Assembly: GCF_002222635.1 (NCBI RefSeq)
Contig: NZ_CP022422.1
Span: 1 to 64,000, forward strand
Source of the DNA: Pseudosulfitobacter pseudonitzschiae
GTDB taxonomy: Bacteria; Pseudomonadota; Alphaproteobacteria; Rhodobacterales; Rhodobacteraceae
Direction of reading: 5' to 3'
DNA: 64,000 nt
The notes under the pieces were generated by a model. That model saw nothing but the letters and a program-made list of their open reading frames with translations. It had not been told where the DNA came from and ran no database searches. Positions 43,198 through 52,003 of this stretch are shown here, piece by piece (within the stretch, counting starts at the first letter, position 1; each line of letters begins with the position of its first letter). A program made the translations under genes and the position numbers.

Positions 43198-45246
43198 ATG
43201 ACAAAGCAAGTTCCTTCCGTCTCTGTCAATTACGCGGCCAATGGAAGCTCGACCAAATCGAACGAGCTTGGCATGCGCGAAATGCAAGAGGGTGCCTATG
43301 AGAAGCGGGGCGAGCAATACCTGCTGATCAAGTCGCCGCCGGCATCTGGCAAAAGCCGCGCGCTCATGTTCATAGCACTCGACAAGCTATACAACCAGGG
43401 CCTGCGTCAGGCCATCGTCGTGGTGCCAGAAAAATCCATCGGGTCCAGCTTCAACGACGAGCCACTGAGCAAGTACGGCTTCTGGGCAGACTGGACCGTG
43501 CAACCGCGATGGAACCTGTGCAACGCTCCCGGCGGGGATGATGGCAAAGTGGGCGCTGTCGGCAAGTTCTTGGCGAGCGACGACAAGGTTCTGGTCTGCA
43601 CCCACGCGACCTTTCGGTTCGCCGTGGACAAGTTCGGGATTGAAGCGTTTGACGATCGGCTCATCGCGGTAGACGAGTTTCACCACGTCTCTGCCAACCC
43701 TGATAATAAGCTGGGCACGCATCTGGGCGCCCTTGTCGCGCGCGACAAGGTGCATCTGGTTGCGATGACCGGGTCCTATTTCCGCGGCGATGCCGAAGCC
43801 GTTCTGTCGCCCGAAGATGAGGCAAAGTTCGATACCTTCACCTATACCTACTATCAGCAATTGAATGGCTACAAATACCTCAAGACGCTTGACATCGGTT
43901 ATTTCTTCTATTCCGGGTCCTATGCGGACGACATTCTCAAGGTTTTGGATCCGACCGAGAAGACGATCCTTCACATCCCGAACGTGAACTCGCGCGAAAG
44001 CACCAAGGACAAGCATCGCGAGGTCGAGCATATCATTGACGCCCTGGGCGATTGGCAGGGAGCGGATCCCATCACAGGCTTTCAGCTGGTCAAGACGCCC
44101 GAGGAGCGGGTGCTGCGCATCGCCGATCTGGTCGATGATGAACCGGCCAAGCGGGACAAGGTGTCCAACGCACTGAAGGACCCTGCGCATAAGAACAACC
44201 GCGACCATGTCGACATCATCATCGCCCTCGGGATGGCGAAAGAAGGGTTTGACTGGATCTGGTGCGAACACGCCCTGACGGTGGGTTATCGCGCCAGCCT
44301 GACGGAGATCGTGCAGATCATCGGCCGTGCCACCCGCGATGCCGAGGGCAAGATGCGCGCGCGCTTCACCAACCTTATCGCGGAGCCCGACGCCGCGGCC
44401 GAAGCCGTGACCGAGGCAGTCAACGATACACTGAAAGCGATCGCAGCGAGCCTGCTGATGGAACAGGTGCTGGCCCCGCGTTTCAACTTCACACCCAAGA
44501 CCGTGAAAAGTGGCCCTGTCGAAGGGTTTGATTACGGTGAGGGCGGCTATGATCCCAACAAGGAAAACGTCGGCTTCGACGAGGCCAGCGGGCAGTTCCA
44601 GATCGAAATCAAAGGCCTGGTCGAACCCAAGAGCAAGGAAGCCAAGCGCATCTGCCAAGAGGACCTCAATGAGGTCATCACAGCTTTCGTTCAGGACAAG
44701 ACTACGATCGAACGGGGTCTCTTCGACGAAGAGCTGGTGCCGGAGGAACTGACGCAGGTCCGCATGGGCAAGATTGTCGGTGCTAGGTTCCCAGAGCTAG
44801 ATGCAGAGGATCAGGAAGCGGTGCGCCAACACGCAGTTGCTGCGCTGAACCTGACCCAAAAGGCAAAAGAGATCGCGCTGTCGAACCGCGATGACACAGA
44901 AACAACCGGCAATACCGCCTTGATCGACGGGGTGCGCAAATTCGCAATGGACGTGCGCGAACTCGACATCGACCTGATTGATCGCATCAACCCGTTCGGC
45001 GAAGCCTACTCGATTCTGGCAAAGACTATGAGCGAGGAAAGCCTTCGGCAGGTCCAGGCCGTCATCTCGGCGAAAAAAGTGCAACTGTCACCGGATGAGG
45101 CGCGCGATCTTGCGAAGCGAGCCGTCAAGTTCAAGCAAGAGCGAGGCCGCCTGCCGTCGATTACTTCACCGGACCCGTGGGAAAAGAAAATGGCCGAAGG
45201 TGTGGCTTATCTCGCGCGCATGAAGCAGGAAGCTGCCAATGGCTAA
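43198..45246 (+). CDS. DEAD/DEAH-box helicase of the defence unit
   Basis: A 682-residue superfamily 2 ATPase. Walker A is SPPASGKS (46-53), motif II DEFH (159-162), and motif VI QIIGRATR (373-380) after GMAKEGFDWIWCEHALTVGY. The C-terminal 230 residues are helical; the last 45 (VKFKQERGRLPSITSPDPWE ... KKMAEGVAYLA) recall a helicase-associated module. It would translocate on DNA and drive the nuclease encoded next, with which it overlaps by eight bases. It is separated from the methyltransferase unit by a 175-base promoter-like gap. Confidence 0.85.
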   Translation: MTKQVPSVSVNYAANGSSTKSNELGMREMQEGAYEKRGEQYLLIKSPPASGKSRALMFIALDKLYNQGLRQAIVVVPEKSIGSSFNDEPLSKYGFWADWTVQPRWNLCNAPGGDDGKVGAVGKFLASDDKVLVCTHATFRFAVDKFGIEAFDDRLIAVDEFHHVSANPDNKLGTHLGALVARDKVHLVAMTGSYFRGDAEAVLSPEDEAKFDTFTYTYYQQLNGYKYLKTLDIGYFFYSGSYADDILKVLDPTEKTILHIPNVNSRESTKDKHREVEHIIDALGDWQGADPITGFQLVKTPEERVLRIADLVDDEPAKRDKVSNALKDPAHKNNRDHVDIIIALGMAKEGFDWIWCEHALTVGYRASLTEIVQIIGRATRDAEGKMRARFTNLIAEPDAAAEAVTEAVNDTLKAIAASLLMEQVLAPRFNFTPKTVKSGPVEGFDYGEGGYDPNKENVGFDEASGQFQIEIKGLVEPKSKEAKRICQEDLNEVITAFVQDKTTIERGLFDEELVPEELTQVRMGKIVGARFPELDAEDQEAVRQHAVAALNLTQKAKEIALSNRDDTETTGNTALIDGVRKFAMDVRELDIDLIDRINPFGEAYSILAKTMSEESLRQVQAVISAKKVQLSPDEARDLAKRAVKFKQERGRLPSITSPDPWEKKMAEGVAYLARMKQEAANG

Positions 45247-46444
45247 GAGTTTCACCGACGAAGATGATGCCCTCCTTGCTGAGCTTGGCGTCGAGGTCGA
45301 AGTCAAGAAGCAGCTCAGCCGCACACCACGCGAAGAACGCATCGTCGCAGGTTTTGAGGAAATCTCGCGATTTGCAGAGGAGCATGGCCAGCCTCCCCAA
45401 CACGGGGAGGATCTTGATATCTTTGAACGCCTCTACGCCGTGCGTCTTGATCGGATCCGCGACTTGCAGGAGTGCCGCGATCTCCTTGCCCCACTGGACG
45501 AGCAAGGTCTTCTTGCAGAAACCTTTGCGGCCTCAACGTCGGGCGCCGAAGATCTAGAAGACGATGCCCTGCTCGCTGAGTTGGGCGTAGAAGTAGCCAA
45601 GTCACCACTCACAGAATTGAAGCATGTCCGCTCTACAGCCGAGAAAAAGGCCGCCGACGAGGTCGCCAATCGCGAAAAATGCGAAGATTTTTCGAAGTTC
45701 AAGCCATTGTTCGAGATGGTCCAGAAAGAACTGGATAGCGGTTTGCGGGAGACCCGCCCTTTCGAGATGAAAGCCGAGATTGAGAAGGGCCGCTTTTTCA
45801 TCGTCGGCGGTCAGAAAGCCTATGTTACTGAAAAGGGTGAGACCATCACGAATGAGCAAGGTCGTACCGATGCTCGTCTGCGGGTGATTTTTGACAACGG
45901 CACCGAGAGCAACATGCTGATGCGCTCGCTCCAGCGCGCGTTGAACAAGGACGGCGCGGGACGCCGAATCACTGACCCATCGGCAGGCCCACTTTTTTCG
46001 GACCAGACAATCGATGGTGATGAGGCGAGCGGGATCATTTATGTGCTTCGCAGCAAATCCGATCATCCACTCGTCACGGAAAACCGGGAACTGGTGCACA
46101 AGATCGGCGTTACCAATATGAGCGTCGAGAAGCGGATCGCCGGCGCGCAGTTGCAGCCGACGTTTCTGATGGCGAATGTCGAGGTGGTCGCGACATACGA
46201 GCTCTACAACATCAATCGGTCCAAGTTGGAGAACCTGATCCACCGCATTTTCGAACCTGCACGGCTCGAGATCGAGATCATGGATCGCTTTGGAAGGCCT
46301 GTGGTCCCGCGAGAATGGTTCCTCGTTCCTCTCTTTGTAATCAACGACGCTGTCGAAAAGATCAGGGACGGCACAATAACGGGCTATCACTATGATCCCC
46401 GCGCTGCCGGACTCAAACGGATTTCGGGGGAGATGCCGCAATAG
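45239..46444 (+). CDS. GIY-YIG nuclease (T5orf172-like)
   Basis: A 401-residue nuclease whose C-terminal GIY-YIG domain shows GIIYVL (265-270), HKIG (287-290), Arg299 in VEKRI and Glu331 in KLENLIH. The N-terminus contains a duplicated peptide, DDALLAELGVEV, at 9-20 and 108-119. Between the copies is a segment (FAEEHGQPPQHGEDLDIFER) resembling the helicase C-terminus. The middle part (150-250) is a beta-rich region that could bind DNA. Partnered with the overlapping helicase gene it would be the cutting arm of a restriction-like system. Confidence 0.82.
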   Translation: MAKSFTDEDDALLAELGVEVEVKKQLSRTPREERIVAGFEEISRFAEEHGQPPQHGEDLDIFERLYAVRLDRIRDLQECRDLLAPLDEQGLLAETFAASTSGAEDLEDDALLAELGVEVAKSPLTELKHVRSTAEKKAADEVANREKCEDFSKFKPLFEMVQKELDSGLRETRPFEMKAEIEKGRFFIVGGQKAYVTEKGETITNEQGRTDARLRVIFDNGTESNMLMRSLQRALNKDGAGRRITDPSAGPLFSDQTIDGDEASGIIYVLRSKSDHPLVTENRELVHKIGVTNMSVEKRIAGAQLQPTFLMANVEVVATYELYNINRSKLENLIHRIFEPARLEIEIMDRFGRPVVPREWFLVPLFVINDAVEKIRDGTITGYHYDPRAAGLKRISGEMPQ

Positions 46445-46459
46445 ATGCTGCGTGACACT

Positions 46460-46636
46460 CTATGGCACCTCGACCAGCGGGATGCATGGATCGGAGAAGG
46501 ATTGCGCTTGAACTCGCGGAATATGGTCGAGCGCCATCACGTTCACCGGCACCCCAGCGTACCGCCAACCTTCTATCTTGCGCCTTTTGTTTTCTAACAA
46601 GAGTCGCAGTCGGGGGTAGCGCGCACCCGCGTACAT
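46460..46636 (-). CDS. Possible 58-residue ORF at the island edge
   Basis: A minus-strand ORF converging on the nuclease gene: MYAGARYPRLRLLLENKRRK, IEGWRYAGVPVNVMALDHIP, then a tail ending CIPLVEVP. The text reads like protein, not frame noise, but has no clear ribosome site and no recognised family. It may be the C-terminal remnant of a larger gene truncated by insertion of the island. The remaining bases to 46758 are AT-rich and show no gene. Confidence 0.35.
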   Translation of the reverse strand: MYAGARYPRLRLLLENKRRKIEGWRYAGVPVNVMALDHIPRVQAQSFSDPCIPLVEVP

Positions 46637-46758
46637 GATAGATTCGCATAATGAAGTTTATGTTAATTATGAAAGTGCTCCTTCAAAAATCCGAGAGTCC
46701 ATCTTATGTTAAATCTTTAATAAAATCGGCGCTGTTTGAATAGGCAACAAATTTAGAA

Positions 46759-47379
46759 TCAAGTATTCTTCGCACCCACGCCATGGATGATTAGTTCCAG
46801 CATTTCATCTGCAATACTCTCTGGGTTAAGCGGCCCTTTCGGATTATACCAGATCGGCATCTGGTTGAAGGCCGAAAAAAGCACATGTGCGAGGCGCTTT
46901 GAGTCGCAATCGCGGATAGAACCGTCTTTGATCCCTTCTGCGATAATACTTTCAAGAAAATTCTGACCGTCTATCATTGTCTGACGCAAATTCTTCTGAT
47001 TTTCTCCGGTCAGATTGCGCCGCGCTTCGCGCATCAAGGCAGAGCCGAATTCGCTCACAACCATGTTCGCATAGACTCTAAAGAATACGCGGATACGATC
47101 AAGCCCGTTACCCTGAACTTCCTTTGCCGATGTGAAGCATAGCTCGACCCGCTCCAGCGAGATGCGGGCGCATTGCATCAGGATATCTTCTTTGTTTTTG
47201 GCGTAATAATAAAGCGCGGGCTTGGTGACTGCGAGTGCCGCTGCGATGTCATCCATCGATGTCTGTTTGTATCCGACTGTTGAAAACGAATGCGCGGCCA
47301 GATTGAGCATGGCCCGCCGTTTCAGCTTTTGCTGGCCTTTGGCATCTTTGGTTTTTTTGTGCCAATGGATTCTAGTCAA
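46759..47379 (-). CDS. TetR-family regulator
   Basis: A 206-residue repressor from TTG 47379 (ribosome-like AAAGAG just ahead); the frame is open further upstream but enters the preceding gene. N-terminal helix-turn-helix: MLNLAAHSFSTVGYKQTSMD, DIAAALAVTKPALYYYAKNK. The ligand domain follows. TetR regulators of this acyl-CoA type usually bind a CoA ester. It is the last gene of the catabolic operon, whose first gene carries a perfect TetR-type palindrome upstream (59065-59082), so it is the likely repressor of that operon. Confidence 0.82.
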   Translation of the reverse strand: MTRIHWHKKTKDAKGQQKLKRRAMLNLAAHSFSTVGYKQTSMDDIAAALAVTKPALYYYAKNKEDILMQCARISLERVELCFTSAKEVQGNGLDRIRVFFRVYANMVVSEFGSALMREARRNLTGENQKNLRQTMIDGQNFLESIIAEGIKDGSIRDCDSKRLAHVLFSAFNQMPIWYNPKGPLNPESIADEMLELIIHGVGAKNT

Positions 47380-47440
47380 AGCTACTCTTTCAAAACCAAC
47401 GGGCGGAACCGAAGCACCGCCCGCATTTATCACTGACAGA

Positions 47441-48604
47441 TTAGTAGTCGAGCCCGCGGGCCGCAATAGTCCATTTACCGTCTTCGACTTTTGCCATAAT
47501 CAGACTTTCGATGCCCTGATGGTCTTCCGGGCCAAAGCTGACCGACTGGCCGCCGATCGGATCAACATAGCTAGTGATCGCTTCGGTTGCGGCCAGAAAT
47601 CCTTCGGTCGTCAGATCGCGACCAGCAGCTTCGAGCGCCACGGCAATCAGGTCGATGAAAACGTAACCAAGCTGCGCTTGTGGGGCCATCTTTTCACCGT
47701 AAATTTCGCTGTAACTCTCCAGGATACGTTTTGCTTCCCCTTCGGAGTCTCCTGCGTTCGCAAAAACAAAAGGCGATACCAGATATAGACCATCCATCGC
47801 GCCATCAGCGGCAGTCGCAACTGCATCCATATAGGACACCATTCCAGTCACGAAAGTCGGTTCAAAACCAAGCTTTTTAGATGTTGCAACAACTAGAATT
47901 GTATCGCGCACCCCACCCGCCAGAAACACGATATCGCAACCGGCGTTTTTCAATGTGGTTACAGACGAGAGCATATCGGATTCGGTTGCCGAATGCTCCG
48001 TTTTGGCCGCGACTTTCATGTCATACTCTGCCAATTGCTGCGTGACGCCAAGCGCCATTGATTCACCAGCTTCATTTGCGAGTTGCGCAATGCAGGGTGT
48101 TGAGAAATCACCATTTTCCTTGAAGTATGCAACGCCCGCGCGAAACTGGTCTGTATAGCTGCGAAAAAATGCGTATTTCATCGGATCCAATGGTTCATAC
48201 ATCTCGACCTCGGCCGACATCGGGAACATGTTGGGAATTCCCGCTTCAATTTGTTGCGGCATGATCGCTAGGTTCATCGGTGTGCCAAGCGCGCCAACCA
48301 TCGCAAAAATCTGGTCGCGGCGCATCAGTTTGTTTGCAACCTGAATCGCGCGGGGCACCTGATATTGCGTGTCCTCGATTATAATCTCAAGCTGGCGACC
48401 GTGAATGCCGCCCGCCGCATTGATCTCGTCCACGCGCATGCGCAGGCCATTCGCCTCGGGCACACCCCAGACTGCCAACGGCCCGCTTAGGTCCGTATAG
48501 GTGCCAAGCGTGATCATGTCGTCGGTCACGCCCTGCAGCCCCTCGGCCATCGCGCCGGTGGCTGTCATTGCGGTAAACGCAAGTGCTGTTGCTAGTTTCT
48601 TCAT
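47441..48604 (-). CDS. livK: Branched-chain-type ABC transporter substrate-binding protein
   Basis: A 387-residue periplasmic binding protein (LivK/Peripla_BP_6 family) from ATG 48604, chosen for AGGGAGAG and the signal peptide MKKLATALAFTAMTATGAMA. Family blocks include LGTYTDLSGPLAVWGVPEAN, RMRVDEINAAGGIHGRQLEI and NKLMRRDQIFAMVGALGT. In such clusters the ligand is often a carboxylic acid destined for CoA activation, not an amino acid. It belongs with the LivHMGF genes downstream of the same promoter. Confidence 0.88.
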   Translation of the reverse strand: MKKLATALAFTAMTATGAMAEGLQGVTDDMITLGTYTDLSGPLAVWGVPEANGLRMRVDEINAAGGIHGRQLEIIIEDTQYQVPRAIQVANKLMRRDQIFAMVGALGTPMNLAIMPQQIEAGIPNMFPMSAEVEMYEPLDPMKYAFFRSYTDQFRAGVAYFKENGDFSTPCIAQLANEAGESMALGVTQQLAEYDMKVAAKTEHSATESDMLSSVTTLKNAGCDIVFLAGGVRDTILVVATSKKLGFEPTFVTGMVSYMDAVATAADGAMDGLYLVSPFVFANAGDSEGEAKRILESYSEIYGEKMAPQAQLGYVFIDLIAVALEAAGRDLTTEGFLAATEAITSYVDPIGGQSVSFGPEDHQGIESLIMAKVEDGKWTIAARGLDY

Positions 48605-48624
48605 TGGTCTCTCCCTTTGGTGTT

Positions 48625-50472
48625 TCAATACATCGTTTCGATCAGGTCTTTGTATTTGCGCTCGATCTCGTTGCGCTTAAGCTTCATCGTCGGAGTCAGC
48701 TCGTCGTCTTCGGCTGTCAAAAGTACGTCGATCAGCCGGAATTTCTTTACCTGCTCGACCGGCGCGAAACCGCTGTTCGCCTGTTCCACCTCGCCTTCGA
48801 TCAAGTCCTGGATTTGGGTGTTTGCGCACAGGGATTTGTAGTTGGAAAACGGGATACGCTTTTCCTGCGCGTATTTTTCAACGTTTTCGTGGTCGATCAT
48901 GATCAGCACGCTCAGGTATTTGCGCTTGTCCCCGATGATCACCGCATCAGAAATATAGGGCGAGAATTTGAGCTCGTTTTCCAACTGCGAAGGCGTAATG
49001 TTCTTGCCGCCTGCGGTGATGATGATGTCCTTCTTGCGGTCCAGAATAGTTAGGTCACCATTGGCATCCATCGTCCCAACATCACCCGTATAGACCCAGC
49101 CATCGACCACGGTTTCCGCCGTCTTTTCAGGCTGGTTCAGATAACCCGAAAAATTGCTGGATGAGCGAATGAGGATTTCACCGTCATCGGCCAGTTTCGC
49201 TTCGACATTGCGCATTGCCCGGCCGATGGAACCGATCGGTGATCTGCCCGGTATGGTTGCAGTCACAATGCCGGTTTCGGTCTGGCCATATGCCTCTTGT
49301 ACTGTCACCCCAAGGGCATTGAACCAGCTGAGCAGTCGGGCTGAAATCGGTGCCGCACCCGATACGATCGTATGCGCGCGCGCCAGTCCCAGTTCGACCC
49401 TGATATTTCGAAGCACCAGAAAGTCCAGCACCTTATGCCTAAGCCTAAGCATCGTCGGCACAGATTTTCCCGCAGCAATCAATGCCTCCCTGCGTCCAGC
49501 CGTTTTCAGGGCTTGGTCATAGGCAAACCGGCCAAATGCGGTGGCATCATTCATCACAAAATTGATACGGGAATAGAATTTTTCCCACACGCGCGGCACC
49601 GCAAAGATGAATGTTGGCGCGACTTCCTGAATGTCAGCGGCAAATGTATCGCCGCTTTCCGCGATGTTGATGGTTATGCCGTGACGGATCGGCACGCAGA
49701 CAGACAGGATCCGTTCGGCCGCGTGACACAGCGGCAGGAACGTCAAAACTTCATCGCCCGGTCCGAGCGGCAATTCGGGGTAATTATCCGATTGCGCTAG
49801 AAAGAAGCGGTGCGACATCGCGGCACCTTTGGGAGCACCGGTTGTGCCGGACGTATAGATCAGCGTTGCGATATCTTCGGGATCGCCCGCATCAACGCGG
49901 CGCTCAAATTCAACGCTCAGTTCTTCGATTTTAGCGTCCGACAGTGCGAGAAATTCTTCCCAGCCTATGACTTTGTCATGCTGGAAACTGCGCAACCCTT
50001 CCATATCAAATACGATAACTTTTTCGAGATGATCAAGCTGGTCCTCCACACCCAGATACTTATCTAGCTGCTCTTCATCCTCAACGAATAGCACCTTCGC
50101 TCCGCTATCGTTCAACTGATAGGCAACTTGCTTTTCCTGCAAAGTAGGATATAGCCCGTGAGTCGTGGCCCCGATGCACTGGATGCCAAGGTCGGCAAAC
50201 ACCCACTCCTTGTTGTCTTCACTAATGATCGCGGCCACGTCACCTTCACGGTAGCCCAACGCCATAAGTGAACACCCGACCCTGCGCGCGGATGCGTAAT
50301 AGTCCAGCCAGCTGAATTCTTTCCAGATGCCGAAATCCTTTTCGCGGATTGCGATTTTGTTGCCGAACTTCTTGCAGTTCTGCCGGAACAGTTTGGAGAA
50401 CGTGTCACAGCCGTCAATCTGGACCGGCGGCGGCGTCCATCCTGCGGTGGATTGGTCTTGCATTGTGTTCAT
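48625..50472 (-). CDS. Long-chain acyl-CoA synthetase (AMP-forming)
   Basis: A 615-residue adenylate-forming ligase that makes acyl-CoA from a carboxylate, ATP and CoA. The phosphate loop is TLIYTSGTTGAPKGAAMSHR; other motifs are VQEAYGQTETG, DGWVYTGDVGTMDANGDLTI and the C-terminal DRKKDIIITAGGKNITPSQL. The C-terminus resembles FadD15/bubblegum-type enzymes. ATG 50472 forms an ATGA overlap with livF; ATG 50478 is also possible. It lies inside the transporter gene set, suggesting uptake coupled to activation. Confidence 0.9.
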   Translation of the reverse strand: MNTMQDQSTAGWTPPPVQIDGCDTFSKLFRQNCKKFGNKIAIREKDFGIWKEFSWLDYYASARRVGCSLMALGYREGDVAAIISEDNKEWVFADLGIQCIGATTHGLYPTLQEKQVAYQLNDSGAKVLFVEDEEQLDKYLGVEDQLDHLEKVIVFDMEGLRSFQHDKVIGWEEFLALSDAKIEELSVEFERRVDAGDPEDIATLIYTSGTTGAPKGAAMSHRFFLAQSDNYPELPLGPGDEVLTFLPLCHAAERILSVCVPIRHGITINIAESGDTFAADIQEVAPTFIFAVPRVWEKFYSRINFVMNDATAFGRFAYDQALKTAGRREALIAAGKSVPTMLRLRHKVLDFLVLRNIRVELGLARAHTIVSGAAPISARLLSWFNALGVTVQEAYGQTETGIVTATIPGRSPIGSIGRAMRNVEAKLADDGEILIRSSSNFSGYLNQPEKTAETVVDGWVYTGDVGTMDANGDLTILDRKKDIIITAGGKNITPSQLENELKFSPYISDAVIIGDKRKYLSVLIMIDHENVEKYAQEKRIPFSNYKSLCANTQIQDLIEGEVEQANSGFAPVEQVKKFRLIDVLLTAEDDELTPTMKLKRNEIERKYKDLIETMY

Positions 50473-51239
50473 CGCCACGTCTTTCTTGCTTTCCAGCGGC
50501 GGTCGCCGCGCGCACTTTCTGCTTTGATGCCAAGGTAGAATTCGCGAATGTCAGCACTTTTCATGAGAACGTCGCGTTCACCTTCCATAACGATCCGGCC
50601 GGTTTCAAGGACGTACCCGAAATCGGCGGCCGGCAGCGCAACACTGGCGTTCTGTTCAACCAGCAACATGGTCACGCCTTCTTCGACGTTGATCCGTTTG
50701 ATGATCTGGAAAATCTCGGAAATCAGGAGCGGTGACAGGCCCAGCGACGGCTCGTCCAGCAACATCACGCGCGGACGCTGCATAAACGCGCGACCCAAAG
50801 CCAACATCTGTTGTTGCCCGCCAGATAGATAGATCGCCTGCTTTTCCAGAAAGGTGCGCAGCACGGGAAACCAGCCCAGCACCTTTTCCAAGTCACGCGC
50901 CACTTCATCGCGATCCTTGCGGCAATAGGCACCCATCATCAGGTTGTCCTTGACCGACAAGAGGGAAAACACTTCGCGCCCTTCGGGTGAATGGGCGATG
51001 CCGACGCGCGCGATGACATCTGGGTCAAGCGCGGTGATATCGCGCCCTTCAAATTCCACCTGCCCCTTGAACGGATCAAGCGCGCCGGAGATGGTTTTCA
51101 AAATCGTCGTTTTGCCCGCCCCATTGGAGCCCATGACCGTAACGACCGACCCTTCCTTGACCGTCAGGCTGATGCCGCGAATGGCCATCACCCTGCCATA
51201 CATCGTTTCGACGTTGCTGGCGCGCAGTACCTCGGTCAT
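50469..51239 (-). CDS. livF: LivF-type ABC ATPase
   Basis: A 256-residue ATPase of a branched-chain-type importer: Walker A GSNGAGKTT, signature LSGGQQQML, Walker B VMLLDEPSLGLSP, switch His replaced by Gln in LLVEQNAS as usual for LivF. The C-terminal 15 residues are very basic. It overlaps livG and the acyl-CoA ligase by ATGA-type junctions. Confidence 0.92.
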   Translation of the reverse strand: MTEVLRASNVETMYGRVMAIRGISLTVKEGSVVTVMGSNGAGKTTILKTISGALDPFKGQVEFEGRDITALDPDVIARVGIAHSPEGREVFSLLSVKDNLMMGAYCRKDRDEVARDLEKVLGWFPVLRTFLEKQAIYLSGGQQQMLALGRAFMQRPRVMLLDEPSLGLSPLLISEIFQIIKRINVEEGVTMLLVEQNASVALPAADFGYVLETGRIVMEGERDVLMKSADIREFYLGIKAESARGDRRWKARKTWR

Positions 51240-52003
51240 GCTGCCTGCCCTCCCAGATATGCCGCCTGAACATCGGGATCGCTTTGAACTTCGGATGCGC
51301 TGCCGCTTGCAAGAAACCGGCCTTCGTTGATGGCCAGCACCATGTCCGAAACTTTGTTCACCAGTTTCATGTCGTGTTCGATCATAACAACGGTGACACC
51401 CAGGACCTCGCGGATATCTTCAATCACAAAAGCAGTATCGTCGGTTTCCTCGCTGGTCAGTCCGCTTGACGGTTCGTCCAGCAACAGGATCTTTGGCTCC
51501 GACACCAACGCGCGGGCCATTTCGGTCTTTTTGCGCACGCCATACGGCAAATCCGCAACCCGTGCATGACGGTAGCCTTCGAGATCAAGAAACTCGATTA
51601 TTTCTTCGGCTTTGCGGCGGTGGGCCAGTTCCTGACGCATCTGCGAACGGGTAAAAAACAGCTCACTCAGAGGCCCGAATTTGCCGTGACGGATGCGCCC
51701 GATCAGCAAGTTATCAAGCAATGACGCATGTTCGAACAGTTCGATATTCTGGAACGTCCGCGCAATGCCGTGGTTGATTACCTCATGGGATTTCGCTTTT
51801 CGCAGGCTTTTGCCGTTGAACCGGATGTCGCCTTGCGACGGATCGTAAATCCGGCAGATGAGGTTGAACACCGTGCTTTTGCCCGCGCCATTGGGGCCAA
51901 TGATGGTGAACACCGACCCCGGTTCAACTGAAAAGCTCAAGCCATCCACCGCTTTCAAACCACCAAAGGAAAGCGATACGTTATCTATCTCCAACCCGTT
52001 CAT
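51236..52003 (-). CDS. livG: LivG-type ABC ATPase
   Basis: A 255-residue ATPase partner of LivF. Walker A GPNGAGKST, the LivG insert after GIARTFQNIELFEHASLLDN, signature-like ADLPYGVRKKTEMARALVSE (the LSGGQ is degenerate, common in LivG), Walker B LLLDEPSSGLTSEE, and the MIEHDMKLV switch. ATGA overlaps both neighbours. Confidence 0.9.
   Translation of the reverse strand: MNGLEIDNVSLSFGGLKAVDGLSFSVEPGSVFTIIGPNGAGKSTVFNLICRIYDPSQGDIRFNGKSLRKAKSHEVINHGIARTFQNIELFEHASLLDNLLIGRIRHGKFGPLSELFFTRSQMRQELAHRRKAEEIIEFLDLEGYRHARVADLPYGVRKKTEMARALVSEPKILLLDEPSSGLTSEETDDTAFVIEDIREVLGVTVVMIEHDMKLVNKVSDMVLAINEGRFLASGSASEVQSDPDVQAAYLGGQAA

Noticed and set aside
43387-44658. A 423-residue minus-strand frame opposite the helicase
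   Set aside because: No domain, His/Asp/Gln-rich shadow text; the helicase motifs are on the plus strand.
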